Positions 11,959 to 24,565 of a stretch of 64,000 nt of DNA are shown one piece after another. Position numbers and translations under genes: made by a program. The stretch comes from Setophaga petechia (lineage: Eukaryota; Chordata; Aves; Passeriformes; Parulidae). The first letter of the stretch is position 1, and every line of letters starts with the position of its first letter. The stretch is taken from positions 34,938,557-35,002,556 of the forward strand of contig JANCRA010000008.1 of the NCBI GenBank assembly GCA_024362935.1, given 5' to 3'. The notes under the pieces were generated by a model that was not told the DNA's origin, searched no databases, and saw only the letters and a list, made by a program, of their open reading frames with translations.

Positions 11959-12484
11959 TGTCATGATTTAAACCCAGCTGGAGATTAAGCATCACATAGT
12001 CACTTGCTCAACACTGCCCTCTCCTCCCCCTCACCCCAATGGAATGGGGAGGAGAATCAAAGTAAAGCTTCTATGTTGAAATAAGAACAATTTAATAGCA
12101 GAAAATAACTGTAAAATGCAGTAATAAGGATAAATAATAACAAGCAAGTGATGCACAGTGTAATTACTCTATGCCCTGCTGACCAATGCCATACCTCCCC
12201 CTCTTCCTTCTTTCCCCATTTTATATGCTGACACAATGCCATATGGTCTGGAATATTCCTTTAGTCACTTTGGGTCACCTGCCCCAATAGTTTCCTCCCA
12301 ACCTCCCATGAACCCCCAGCTTCCTTGCCAGTGTGGCAGAAAAGCCCTTGGCTCTGTGCAAACCCTGTTTAGCAATAACAAAAACATCTCTGTATTATCA
12401 CCCCTGTGCTCAGCACAAATCCAAATCATAGCTGTGCTCTAGCCACTATAAAGAAAATTAACTCTACCCCAACTGAAACCAGCA
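11959..12484 (-). mobile_element. Avian ERV LTR, family A, reverse copy
   Basis: This is the reverse complement of the family seen at 7968-8526. In element orientation it starts TGCTGGTTTCAGTTGGGGTA, carries GATTTGGATTTGTGCTGAG, a CATATAAAAT promoter motif (complement of the + strand run near 12,220), ATTAAATTG near 12,090 as a polyadenylation motif, and ends TTTAAATCATGACA. It keeps the TG...CA ends and lies within AT-rich DNA without retroviral genes, so a solo LTR is the simplest reading. Five bases on either side (CCTGC and TACCT) do not match, so the duplication has decayed or the ends are slightly off. Confidence 0.82.
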
Positions 12485-14934
12485 TACCTTCCTATGACAA
12501 CATCTGATGTGTTTTTTCTTTTCCTTTTTTATGCATCATGAAGATCTGCTGAAACTTTTTACTAAAAAAAATAAAAGTAAATAGATTAAGGAGTAGATTA
12601 CTGTGTTGAATGAAACATAAAGGTACTAATAGTTCATTGCTGCACATTAAATACATTCCATGTACTGGGAGGCCTTTATTGAAATACTGATATACTTAAG
12701 CATGAGAAGACAAACTCATGCTCTCTATATTCTGTTTAATACATAGTACTCAAGATTTGTAGAAACTCTCATGAAAAACAAAAGTGAAAAAATGCAAAGA
12801 AATTTTAAGAAATCCTTGAGGACATGAACTTCTACTGTTTGTATAACTTTGAGCTGATTACATGACTACTGAACTAGTCATTTGTAAGCACTATGCTAAT
12901 GTTTGATAGCTACACTTCCACCAGTCTATGGGTTTCTAATTAGCAGAGAAACTGTCTCCCTAAATTTAAGTTAAATACTTATTGGAGACATTTATACTCA
13001 AGTTGCTTCAAATATAAGAGCTTTTACTTAGTGTTAAATATGCATAATGATATTTTACTGATAGCTTTATTTTCATATGTCAATTTTAAACCTAGACTCA
13101 AGAGATTAAATTAGAAGAATAAAAATGGATTTACATATTTTACCTACTCTTCAGTCCAACTTGTTTTCCAATTAAGTTCTGTTTTTCCTGTATGTCCTTA
13201 AGCCTTAGAGGGATCTCTGCTAGAGGTGTCTGAATGTTGAACACTGTCTTATTTAAATGTGGATTATCTTTGTAACTGCCACCCTTGTCCCAGTAATTAT
13301 CAAGATTTTGATAGTTTAACCTGTGCTTCCAAACAGGTGTTCCCAGTAAAACACAGACTAAAACTGCATGTGAAGCATGATACTTCTGATTAGTGTAATT
13401 AGTATCTGTAGTATAGAATTTAGAATATCCTACCATGACACGGTCAAAAGAAGAAGACTAGGAAACCACTGTGAAAACACTAGGGAAACACTGTGAAAGA
13501 TTTCATTTTGGATTCAAATTTGAGGGCCTACATTGTATTCATAAAATGCATCTGCTTAGATAATTGCTATTTGTTGGTTTTAACACCACCGTCAGACACA
13601 AGGGACATCTGCAGTACATAATAGTATATTTATGCATCGAGTGAAGTTTTGAATACATGGTCACATAAATAAATTATCCCTCTGAAGGATGAATTAGCAT
13701 AATTTATATCAACATGCACTGAAATCCATATCCTTTTTTTCCTGTTTAAGTAGAGCAGGTGAATGTTTTCTTGCACTTGTCATACCAGCATTATGTTTTA
13801 CAGAATTAAACCTGTTTTACAGAGTAATCACAGCCAAAACTAAACCAATAAAGATTCATTCTGCTTTCAGTATAAATAAGATTTGGTTTTCTCAGTGCTT
13901 AGCAAAGCACCTTTAAAGGTACCTTTACTTGACAAAGTATTTTTAAAAAATGCTATGTATTTTCCTTAGAAGAGATAAATAGAGGGAACTGAGAGACATG
14001 AAAAATTACCAAGTTATTTTCCAAGTTTTTTATTATAAGCCATATTTTTAGGTGGAAGGATAATTGCTCTGTACTTAATTTTTCTAGTTTCTGGAAGTCA
14101 TGCTAAAGTAGTCCTATTGACAGATAGATCTAATGATAACTTCTAACTAACTAAGATTGGAGCTGTTTGGTGTTTTGAAGCACCTGAGAAAGAGTTTTCA
14201 ACTGGCAGGCCAGTTCTTGGGATTTCTACATATTCAGTCTGTCACCTTGCCAATTCCAGAGCTCTTGCACAGCTAATCCTTGCAGGCTGCTTCTCCCAGC
14301 ACAGCCAGGATGGCCAGAAACCCTGTGGTAAAGAACAGCATTTTCAAGCTTCCTTAAACATATGGGAAGTGTACCTAAAAAATTAAAACATACATATGTA
14401 TATTCTGTGGGTGATTCTTCTATACAAGAAAAGCATGCTTTGTTTTTAGGAAGAAGTTTCACTTGTGGGCACTAAACCACACCAGTTATAAAGCAGTGTA
14501 GGGTCACCTTAACCCCGCGCTGCTTTGTGCAGTCATCAGACACTAAACCATTAGTTTTGCCATCAGTTCTGTTTTGTATTGCAGAACAGACAGAGTTTAC
14601 ACTCAGGGCATCTCTATTTTGTACAAAAGATTGTCTTCTCTCAGGAAACACTTTGATACTGAGAGACAGCTGCCCAGTAAGGCTTTGCACAGAGACTGTG
14701 TCGTACAGATTGATTGACAGAGCTGTGATACAGCTTTGGATAAAAGGATTCAGTAATGGTTTAAAACATATTGGAATTACCCAACAATCACCTCTCCATT
14801 GACTACTGCCCTCTCAGCTAGGCTAAGAGCCACTGGGATAATGGACTGTCACATGCAATGCTCAGCACACACAGCTTTCAGCCAGCAGCATCCACAGAGC
14901 CTGGCACTCTGATTACAATGGAGTCCTACTACAT
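12485..14934. other. AT-rich unannotated DNA
   Basis: No transposon, gene or regulatory unit was recognised. The minus-strand frame 13,140-13,436 begins with ATG and is 98 codons long, but has no recognisable domain and no flanking signals. Two overlapping palindromes, ACCTTTAAAGGT and AAAGGTACCTTT, lie at 13,909-13,927. Confidence 0.5.
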
Positions 14935-15275
14935 GTGGGGCTGACTCCATGCAATCCTCCTTTGAAGATATTTCTTCATGCTCTCTGTGGTTCAGGGGGA
15001 CCTTATGGTCTCCCTGCACTCCTGAACTCCCTGCACAACACAGAATTTTACCCCGGCACCTGGAGCACTTCCTCTCCCTCCTTCTTCCCCTATTTAACTA
15101 CTTTACCACAAAGGCACTACCACCATCACTGATGGACTCAGATTGGCCAGCAGTGGGTCTGTCCTGGAGCCAGCTGGCATTGGCACTGCCAGAACTGAGG
15201 GAAGCTTCTGGCATTTCCTCACAGAAGCCACCTCTGGAGGTCTCCTCTATCAAAGTCTCATCACACAACCTTGAT
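14935..15275 (-). mobile_element. Avian ERV LTR, family B, partial copy
   Basis: Reverse-strand piece of an LTR family also present at 17,285-18,299. Shared words in + orientation are GCACCTGGAGCACTTCCTC, TCCTGGAGCCAGCTGGCATT, GAAGCTTCTGGCATTTCCTC and CACAGAAGCCACCTCTGGAG. Only the part near the 5' (U3) end of the LTR is clearly matched, and there is a gap relative to the consensus I remember. The 144-codon + frame at 14,949-15,383, the longest in the window, is an accident of this GC-richer repeat. The left boundary is uncertain. Confidence 0.65.
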
Positions 15276-16648
15276 ACACTTCTCTCTTGCAGTTCTCAGC
15301 ATTTATGGCACCATACTTCTGCACTGAAAGTTAAAATGTGGTGGAAAGCTAGGCAAGAGAAGACAAGGCTGATACTGGAATGAATAAGGGAAGAATAAAA
15401 ATTCCACTTACGTAGCTTCTGGCATTCAATAATGAAAAAGGCTGCATCTACAAATGACCATCTTGTGCTATAGAAGCGTTTCAACATGTTTTATTGCAAA
15501 AGAAATTTTTTTTTGCTCTGAGTATGTAGATGAACCAAGTTTTAGTACCTTTATCTCCTTGAGGGAATTTTTTTTTCTAAACAAAAATGATACATAAAGT
15601 TCCATTATAGCATAAAAGAAAAATCTTTAATTGGGAAGATACAGAGAGAAATTTTCACTGTTGCAGTTCCCTGATTAACACCCCTGAAAACAGTGCCTGT
15701 TTGTACCCCACAGTCTAAATTATCTCAGATGCTAGGATGTGCATTATATTTTCCAGGTCCACTTCTACCTTAAAAAAAAATGCAGACCTCTAGTACCTTT
15801 CAGTATATGTAATTCCACTCCATCTAAATTAGAGGTGTGCTTTCCCTATTTGTTAATTCCATTGAAAAATTACTTTCATCCACACAGTCTGTGTTGCTCA
15901 TGAAACTTAGACAGTGGACTAGCAATTTGATTGTACATCAGCCAGATCACATGATCACCCCTCTTTAGTCACAAAGATCAGTTCAGATAATACAGTATAT
16001 TATTAAATATTATATTATACAATATTTAAAAAGAAAACGTAGTTGAAAATTTTTCGTTAGTCTTGAATGGAAAATATTTATGCATTTTCAGCTGCCAAAT
16101 ATATGGTGTTCTTCATGAGGATAAATTTTTTAAGAGTCAATGTATGTGCAATGTATATATATATGCATATGTATATATTTTATTACATCACATTTTCAGT
16201 TTTACAAAGAACTCTTAAGATAATTCCAGTGTTCAGCTCTCAGACTTGCATACATACTCAGTTGCTCTGGGAGCAGAATAGCTCAGAGCCCAGAATGACC
16301 ACATGTAATGGAAGTGTACATACCTTTACTCTGACTTCTCAAGAGTGTAAAGGATAGACTTAAGTAGTGACCAAATCACCTCCTGTTTAATTCTACTAGT
16401 AGTTTCCCAAAGTAATAGCTGTATCATGGTTATTTTATGCAACACTATAGCACCAAATAAATGTCATGTTACTAGCCCCCAAAATCTGGCCATCACATTT
16501 TAGTGACAAAATGCCCAGTATGCTGCATTTCATATTAAGCTATCAGTCTTCTTTAGTAAAACTATTTCCAATTCTTTCTATAGATCTCAGAGGCAGCTCA
16601 TTATAGAGCAGATTCTCTTGTCTAACAAGCTGATTAATGAACGAAGCC
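15276..16648. other. AT-rich unannotated DNA
   Basis: This lies between the two family-B LTR pieces. No retroviral gag, pol or env-like frame was seen, so the pair is not supported as a provirus. A short TATATATATGCATATGTATA run lies near 16,153. Confidence 0.55.
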
Positions 16649-16692
16649 TTTTTTCCTTTTTTTCCCTTTCCTTCTTTTTCTTTACCTTTCTC
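16649..16692. repeat. Polypyrimidine tract
   Basis: About 44 bases almost entirely T and C on the + strand. The matching minus-strand Lys/Glu-rich frames at 16,543-16,784 are artefacts of this tract. Confidence 0.85.
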
Positions 16693-17284
16693 ATGGTAGA
16701 CACTGAAATGAATTCTGTCATTCCCATCAGGAACCCACTGCACAGGTAATATTCAGACAAGCCTCTGGAAGTCCACCTACGCAATCACATTCTTGTCAGA
16801 ACATTGCTGAATCTCACATTTTCTCTCCTTCACTCTTTGTCTTCCCACATCTACCTTCATAATGACTGTCTAATTTTCAGTCCATACCCAAAATGTTCTT
16901 TAAAATTCTGATCTTTATTAGTAGCTTCTATTACAACTGAGTGGCATTTGGAGCTGTTAGCAGTCAGAACAGTAGGAGACTAAGATCTCTGAATAAATAA
17001 AATACAGTGCCCTCATTTTTTGATGACTTGATAGAAAAATATAATTTTTGCAAGTAGTATGAATATATTCACAGGCATGAGCATTTAGGAAAAAACCCTG
17101 GGGCTTAATAGTAAATTACTGTATAGTATGTATATTTTACATCCATTCTGCCATTCTAAAACACAATAAAAAATCTTTGGGCCAAAATAAACATAGTAAT
17201 GCTGTATATCTGGAACCTCAGGAAGCTGTACTCATGTCTGCCTTCCTGTTTCAAAGAATCCCAGTTTATTTGATCTTCTTTTTT
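16693..17284. other. AT-rich unannotated DNA
   Basis: No recognisable feature before the family-B LTR begins. Confidence 0.5.
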
Positions 17285-18299
17285 GGACACCAGGAACCCA
17301 CCAAAGCCTATCTAGCACTCCCCTCTACAACTGGGCAGGGCAGAGAAAATTCAATGCAGGGTTCATGGGCTGAGATAAGGACTAGGAGAGCTCAGACTCC
17401 AAATACCAGGTCAGGCAAAACAGAATTGAGTTGGGGATATTATTTGAATTTATTACTAACAAAATCAGAGCAGGATACTGAGAGGTAAAATAAATCTTTA
17501 AAACACCTTCTCCCCACCTCTCCCTCCTTCCCAGGTCTACCTCCTACCCCTGCAGTCTGCAGCGCAGGGAAACAGGGAATAGAGGTTATGGTCAGGTCAT
17601 CACAGGTTGTTTCTCTTGCTGCTTAGGGAGAAAAGCCTTCCCACTGCTCCAGAACTCCACAGGAGACAGCTCTCCATGAATTTCTCCAACGAGTCCATCC
17701 CATGGGATGTAGTGCTTCATGAGCTGCTGCATAGGTGACTCTTCCATGGGATGCAGTCCTTCATGCACAGCTTGCTCCAATATGGGTCATTCACAGACTC
17801 ACAAGTCCTACCAGGAAACCTATTCCAGCATGGGGTCCTCTCTCCATGGGTCTGCAGGTCATTGCCAGGAACTGCTCTAACACTGGTTTTCCACAGGTCC
17901 ACAGCCTTCTCTTGAGTATCCACCTGCTCCAGCACAGGTCTCCTCCACAGTGCATCTGTCCCCCATGATCTGCAGGGGCATCTCAGTTGCAGCACCTGGA
18001 GCACCTCTTGTCCCTCCTCTTCTTTCTCCACTGACATTGGTGCCCCCACAGTTTCTCCTCTCACTTATTCTCACCCTGCTCTTCTCTGGCTACAGCTACA
18101 TCTGCACAACAACTTTTTTTCTTCTTAATTATGTTATCAGAGAGGAATTAACCACCATCTCTGATTGTGCAGCGGCAGGTCCATCTTGAAGCCAGCTGGC
18201 ATTGGATCTGCTGGACATGGAGGAAGCTTCTGGCAGATTCTCACACAATCCACCCCTGAAGCCCCCATGTTACCAAAACCTGGCCATGCAAACCCAACA
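17285..18299 (-). mobile_element. Avian ERV LTR, family B, near full length
   Basis: About 1 kb of a long LTR in reverse orientation. On the + strand the left end (3' end of the LTR) shows AACCCACCAAAGCC and CACTCCCCTC. AATAAA on the minus strand (17,449-17,454) lies just inside. The centre holds repeated degenerate units of about 40-50 bp built on words like CATGGG, TGCTCCA and CACAGGTC, typical of this family. The right end shows GCCAGCTGGCATTGG, GGAGGAAGCTTCTGGCAG and TACCAAAACCTGGCCATGC. Open frames on both strands inside it are repeat-derived. No retroviral genes adjoin it, so it is probably a solo LTR. The family was recognised from memory and its class is not resolved. Confidence 0.8.
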
Positions 18300-21247
18300 C
18301 AAATCATATTTCCTAAAGCTCTGCCATTCTAATTTGCTGAACAGGACAGGACAAAGCACTCCAGCTCAGGTATTGCCCAGGTTTCCTAGAACAGAGGACT
18401 GTGCATTCCAGGGAGATGTTTTCCTTTCTCTGCAATGGTATCACACTGACTCAGGCTCCAGATTGCCATCCAGTGTCCCTGTCCTCTTCTGAAGATTCTT
18501 GTCATGCTGCTGACTTTCCTTGCAAAGTTCAGGGATGGCAAAACTCTTCAGTAGCTGTCTAGGCAACCTGGGGCAGGAGTTGCTGATGCTACAGTGGTAC
18601 CTTGCCTTCTCAGCACAGAAATTCAGGTTATTAATCTTACCTTTAGTACATTAATCTTAGGTGCATTCATGTTAGGGAGAGTCCTTATTTTCCACTACCA
18701 GAGCATGACAGATTTCCATTATGGTTGGAGTATAGACATTATTCATGTTTGTTTATTTTCAGTTCAATATGTAAAACTATCTTACTCAAAGCAAAAGTCC
18801 AAGAGTCTTACCTAGGATAACAATAGCACCTGTGATGGCAATAAGAACTTCAGATCATATTCACTTTTCTACTCGTGGGGAAATAGAAGTGAAATTAAAA
18901 TAAGTGGAAATATTTAATGTTCTTTTGGAAAAACACAAAGAAATCAAGAAAACTGAATAGCTTTGATGATGAACAACTGGATTGTAAACTTAGGGAATTA
19001 AGTTCCTTATATACTTTTACTATGGACTGATTAAATACTGAATATCTCTACCCAAAATGCATTGCTCTCAGTTCCTCCTGGGTAAATTCCAATGTGATAT
19101 AATACAATTTATACTAATTAAAAACATAAAAAAACAGCTTCAGTGAACAGTAGCAGAATCATTTTGGCAATATACACAGTGACAATGTAAAAAGCAATAT
19201 TTCAGTAAACATAAAGACATGAATCAAAAGATCAGAACTCAAGAAATATTTTTTTTGGCAATTTTGTATTGCCACATCACTCATCATTAGAAAGGCTGTC
19301 AGTCGCAGGTCTTTGGATTTCAAAATTAATTTTTCAATCATTGCAGCAAGTGAATGCAAAGTGATTGCATCTGGCCATATGGTACAGGTTCATAATCACC
19401 TGCAAAAACAAATGCCTGTCAAGCTCTATTACCTGTAAACCTACCTTTTCACTGGGAAAGTAATTCTCTGCAAACATTTTATTTTAATCACTCCAAGGAA
19501 AATTTCTCAGGAATTCTTTCCTTTAGCCTCAGGATATCCTGGGGGCCAGCTCACATGTTTGATTGTCATGATCTGTAAGAGGTCCTCAGTCACAGCCATT
19601 TCTCTCAATCAGCTGTGCAAAGGGAAAATGCATGGTACACAAGGTCATTCCATCCTGTGTCTGGATTTGGATTAGTCTGGCCCATGAACTCTGAAAGTGT
19701 ATATAAGATACCATAAAAATAAATTTAAAAATCATTATGCCTATTCAAGGAAACAAAACAAAAATAAACAAAAACCCCCAAACAAGAAAACCACAGCAGC
19801 AGCAACACCAACAAGTATTTAGGACTCAGTTATTACAGAAAAAGAAAAAAATATACTGCAAGAGTATTGACTTCCATCATCCAGACTCACAGCATCTGCC
19901 TAGCCTTTGAAGGAGGAAACTAGCCTTAACACCAGAACTATAAAAGATTTTTAAGTTGCTAGTGGGGAGATTTCCTGCTAAGTGAGGCTTAGACACAAGA
20001 CATCAACTGTTCCAGCCAGAACAAAACAAACCCCACCTAAAATCACTCTTCATTTACTATCCACTCACAGAAAATAAGAAGGGTTTACTTTTTCAATCAA
20101 TATATACTCTGGTTATTTTCTAACTCTGAAAGCATTGTTTTAGCTCAAAGCAATGACATTGCACAGAAATACACACAATGGATTAGCTAATGAATAAACC
20201 AGCACTAAGAATAAAACACACCAAATGACAGACAAAATGGCATTTATAACTACATTCTGCACCCAGGAATTAAGAATTCAAATTGCTATAAATTTTTTAA
20301 GTACAGACTTGTCAAGAGGAAAAACAATAAACATAAAAAGGAGGAAGGAGATATTTTGAAGAAAATTATATGTACAATAATACCTATTGAACAAATTTTT
20401 TACAGTAATAAACCTCTGGAATTTCAATGGGGATTTTTTATGCTTAATTGTGAATATTTAGTTATTTAGTATGCATATCATTAGGACAAACAGATAGAAA
20501 GACCGTGCATCATAAGCAATATCCACAGTTGTCCAGACACAAAAATAAAAGCATGTTCCTTTGTACCCATGCCAGGTAGCTGGAAGACAACCTGAATAGT
20601 TAATTTCAACTGAGGAATTAGAACTGGTCTGTGTGAAACCACTGTTCATAATTTAGAAATGTCAAAGTGTATAAAAATGGGAAGAAATTAATGACTTATT
20701 TTCCTGTAAGAAACAAAGGTGACATAAAGTTGACCTATTTTCATGACAAAGAGTAAAACAATCACATAAATATGAATTAAGATTCAATTGACTAAAAAGA
20801 CAAGAATGTAATTGTGCACAGAGTTATATTTTGAAGTAGTAATGTGATCATGTCTTCACTTTTTTGTATTATATTAAAACTTAGATTAAAAAAATCAGTC
20901 TTTCAAAATCTCCTTTTCTCTTATTTAATCTGCATCTCTCTTTCCTTGGATTGTAGGTGTTGTAAAAATATTAGTTAGCTAAAAACAATTCCTGATTGTT
21001 GTAGTTTAACATCAAGTCAGTGTATTTTGGTTTGATAGCTGTTTCTGATATAGCTATTATATATAAGATAAAAAATGATTTGACATTATTTATTCTTCCT
21101 TTTATGCAATTATAGCAACCAAAGTATGTTACAAAATTACATGAATGATTATTTTACTTTCATTGGAATGTTGTGGGGCAAATGGTGTCTTTAGACATGC
21201 AACCACAGGTTTTCATGTGAATATTCATACCCAAGACAGAATAATTC
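18300..21247. other. Mostly AT-rich unannotated DNA
   Basis: A mildly GC-richer stretch follows the LTR (18,300-18,600) but was not recognised. The rest is AT-rich with frequent stops. Confidence 0.5.
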
Positions 21248-21302
21248 TTTTTTTTTTTTACAATAACGTCAACTTTTTTCACCAAATTAAAAAAAAAAAA
21301 AG
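21248..21302. repeat. Poly-T / poly-A inverted homopolymer pair
   Basis: A T11-12 run and an A13 run lie about 30 bp apart and could pair as a hairpin. Simple low-complexity sequence. Confidence 0.75.
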
Positions 21303-24300
21303 AACTTGAACAGTTGTGCTTTAAACTTTAAATAAAAGATTATGTTCTCATTCAATTTCCAGAGTACAGACCATGCATTTGTCTGATACTGTTAAAAAAG
21401 CTGAAATTTAGGTGTGGTAGCCTGGAACAGAATGGTTAACACATTTTTAATACAACTGCACAAGGAAGTGCAGAAATACCAGCACTGCATTTCTCACTTC
21501 TGTTTTTTGGTTTGAGTTTGTTTGTTGGTTTGGAGGTTTTTTATGATGGTAACAGCAAAGCTGAAAACAGGGCTGTATTCTCTAAGGAGATATCTCTGTA
21601 AGTGTAAAAGTAACAGTTGGCTGCTATTTTAACCTCTTTTTCTTTTTTTTTTTTCCTTTGGTGGCAAGAAGGTTTTCAGCTTAAATTTCCAGGATCCTTA
21701 GTGTTTGACTCTGTCCCTTCTGAAGTACAAATGACAGCATAGCTTACACCAGTCAAAATTTGCTAGGTTACTTTTCAAATTGGTTTTACATTCCTTGCTC
21801 TCTTCTTGAAATCTCTAGTATTTGAGTTAATAGTGTTTAACTTTTTTCCACTAATTTTTACTTCAAAAACATCAGGAATATAATATTAGCTTTTAAATAG
21901 TTTATGCCAAAGACTTTAGATAAGTAACAGAAGAATGAATCATCCAGTCTCCTGCTTTCTTTAAAAGAGAAAGAAATAAGAACATCAAGTTCTTTCTATA
22001 AGATTTCTCTAAGACAAAGTCAGGAAGTGCTACTGGAAAAAGAAAGCAAGACTTTTCCCAGAAATTTAAATTTCAGATATTCTTGTCCAGAGGGTGAATT
22101 GTAAGAAAGAATTACCTCATTTTACAATTGATTGTAACAGTACAGGGTGAACCTCGGGGCTCTTTTTTGTGGCTTTTAAAGATCTAGTGTATGTCTTTTA
22201 ACAAAAGAGGAACAAACATCACACCATTTTCAAAATGGGGCCCTGCTGAGTATACTCAGGCAGGTTTTTGCTTTGTGACCTATTGCTTTCTGAATCACAC
22301 TAACTTGTTTTACTTTCACAACCATTCTTGTGCCCTTGCTCATGTGAAACTATGTGCCAAAACACCAGGAATGCTCTGCAGAGGAAAAATGCAAGACCAC
22401 CACTGCATGCACAAAGGTAGACTTGGAGGCAGAGGGAGGTTTCCCTTGCCTGTCTTATTTTATCTTTGCATATGTTGACCTTTATGTCCCCTACTACCAC
22501 CCAGCCACTTAGTTGCACAACATTTCTGTAATCCTTCATTGTCATGAGTGCCATACTGAACAGCTCACCATCAACAGCAACTTGTGTCACACGGCTCTTT
22601 GGGTTTCCTTTCCAGAACTTTCATGAATTTACTACCATCCTGTAGTCAATACAGGTTGATAAATACAGGCTCATGACTCGGAAATGTTTACAAAAATTGC
22701 TAAACTATGCCACACAGATTCAGGAAAAAAATGGGATTTAATCCCTTTTATTTGCCCAGCATCAGGTGATTATTAACTTTATACTATGGTTTTTATACTA
22801 TGTGTGAATATAGATATTTTTAAATTATTCTCAGTCTATGAAGAAAGAATATATATCATTTTGAGTGCTTAAAATATTTTCAGCCTGAATAGTCCCACGT
22901 TCTTCAGACCAATTATGATATAAATATCTTGATTCGTAAATAAATGATAAAAAATACAAAATGTTATGTTTTAAACAATGCTCTATGGCATAAAAGTCAG
23001 CAGAAAAGGAATGATAAAAATTCTAGACTTGTTAGATTTCTAGGTTGCATTGTGATATGAGACAGAAGGAAACTTCCCTTTTTCTTGCTCTCCCTGTTTT
23101 ATGTATGTCTACAGAAACTGATTAAAAACTCTGATTCTTGGCTGCTGGATTTGTTGTTTTGGGTTTTTTTTATTTGATCAGCTTCTTTTTCTGTAATAAT
23201 GATCATCAGAGAGGAGTTGAACATAGAAAAGTGAATTAAACACTCAAGTCCTCTTTTTTCAGGCTGAACAGCTCAGGTAAAGGAAGCACCAATATCACAA
23301 GTTTGCAGTAGCCAACATGAGTCACATACAGTTTGTTCCTCCCATTTTCCTGCTTAGAAGGAAAAGTAAATTGTAGCCTGTGGAATAAAGGAATTATCTA
23401 TGTGCACAATGTTTTTCTGCTTGCCAGGAGGACTTATCAAAAAATGAGCGACACATCTAAGACATTTAAGATATTTAAGACTTATCTAAGATATTTAGAT
23501 CTCTGCATAGTTGAGCAATGGGTCATTTCAGTGCAGGTGTGACTGATGGAATTAGCAAGTTGTATAACTTTACATCACTTTATTGTTTTTCTGAGAACTG
23601 CATTAGCTCCTGGCACAAATGTATGCCTCTCTCAGGGAAAGTGATTGAAGCTATTTTGCAGTATTCAATTTGGTTTGAGAGTCTGAAAATTCAACTGTTT
23701 ACTGAATAGCTCATTAGCCACTTAGTCAAAATAAGCCAGTTGGACAAAGATGTATTGTTTAAGTTGATCAGCAAGCAAATTGAGGCTGAAATAGATTACA
23801 GAACAGCTCACCTGGTAGACTACACTGCAAGGGTATCACCAGTGAGAAGATCTTTGAGATAGGGGTTTTGTGCCTCTCCACCCATGCACATACTTACAGA
23901 CTGTGTAGACTGTAGGTCAGCATATAGAAATATTCCACCACAAAACATATACACACCTTTTACCCGTGGAATTTGTAGCAAAATTTTCACTGTTTCTTTC
24001 TTATTTTTGACTATTGCTCACCAGAACCTTAATTGAAATAGCTTAAGGCATTTTCTGTAGAAAAATCAGCAAGCCTTACTGGAATTTCTGTTCTAGTTTA
24101 ACTTTGACTAAAGAGAATAAACTTGGCTAAGTGATGTCCTTCATTGTCAGAAACAGCAAAAATTTTTTCCTGTAAAGGTTTTTCCTTCCAAAAATTTACT
24201 TTTAGCTTCATTTCCATGTTGAAAATAGATTTTCAGTCATGATTTTTCAAAGTGGTGTCTGGAAACAGACATTAGTGAACAGATCACTTTCCTACCTGTG

Positions 24301-24565
24301 AAAATATTGTTCATGTCAGAACAGGGAAGATTGTGTATGTATGCCACAGTATGCTGAGTGTCATTATTTGCTTGTCAACATCTGGAAAAATTTTAAACTC
24401 TTAATTTAAAAATCTTGGAAGAAGATAAATTAAAAAAAATTCTACTTCCTAAAATAAAAACAACAGTAAAGAGAAATAACAGTTAACATTTTTATGATTT
24501 CTGCAGGCTTCCTACTTTATTGACTTAGTGAACCAACATTTTCTAATCCTCATTTTTTTCCATAG
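21303..24565. other. AT-rich unannotated DNA
   Basis: No repeat family was recognised. A degenerate direct repeat of AAGATATTT / AAGACATTT words lies at about 23,457-23,500, and a T/C tract at about 21,632-21,660. No supportable gene. Confidence 0.5.

Noticed and set aside
13140..13436. 98-codon minus frame starting with ATG
   Set aside because: No domain, no conserved features and AT-rich codon use like the background.
14949..15383. Longest open frame in the window (144 codons, + strand)
   Set aside because: It lies largely within a recognised LTR repeat, does not read as a known protein, and comes from the repeat's GC-richer composition.
15276..17284. Interior of a family-B provirus between two LTR pieces
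   Set aside because: No gag, pol or env-like residues, no primer-binding site next to the LTRs, and the left LTR piece is only partial.
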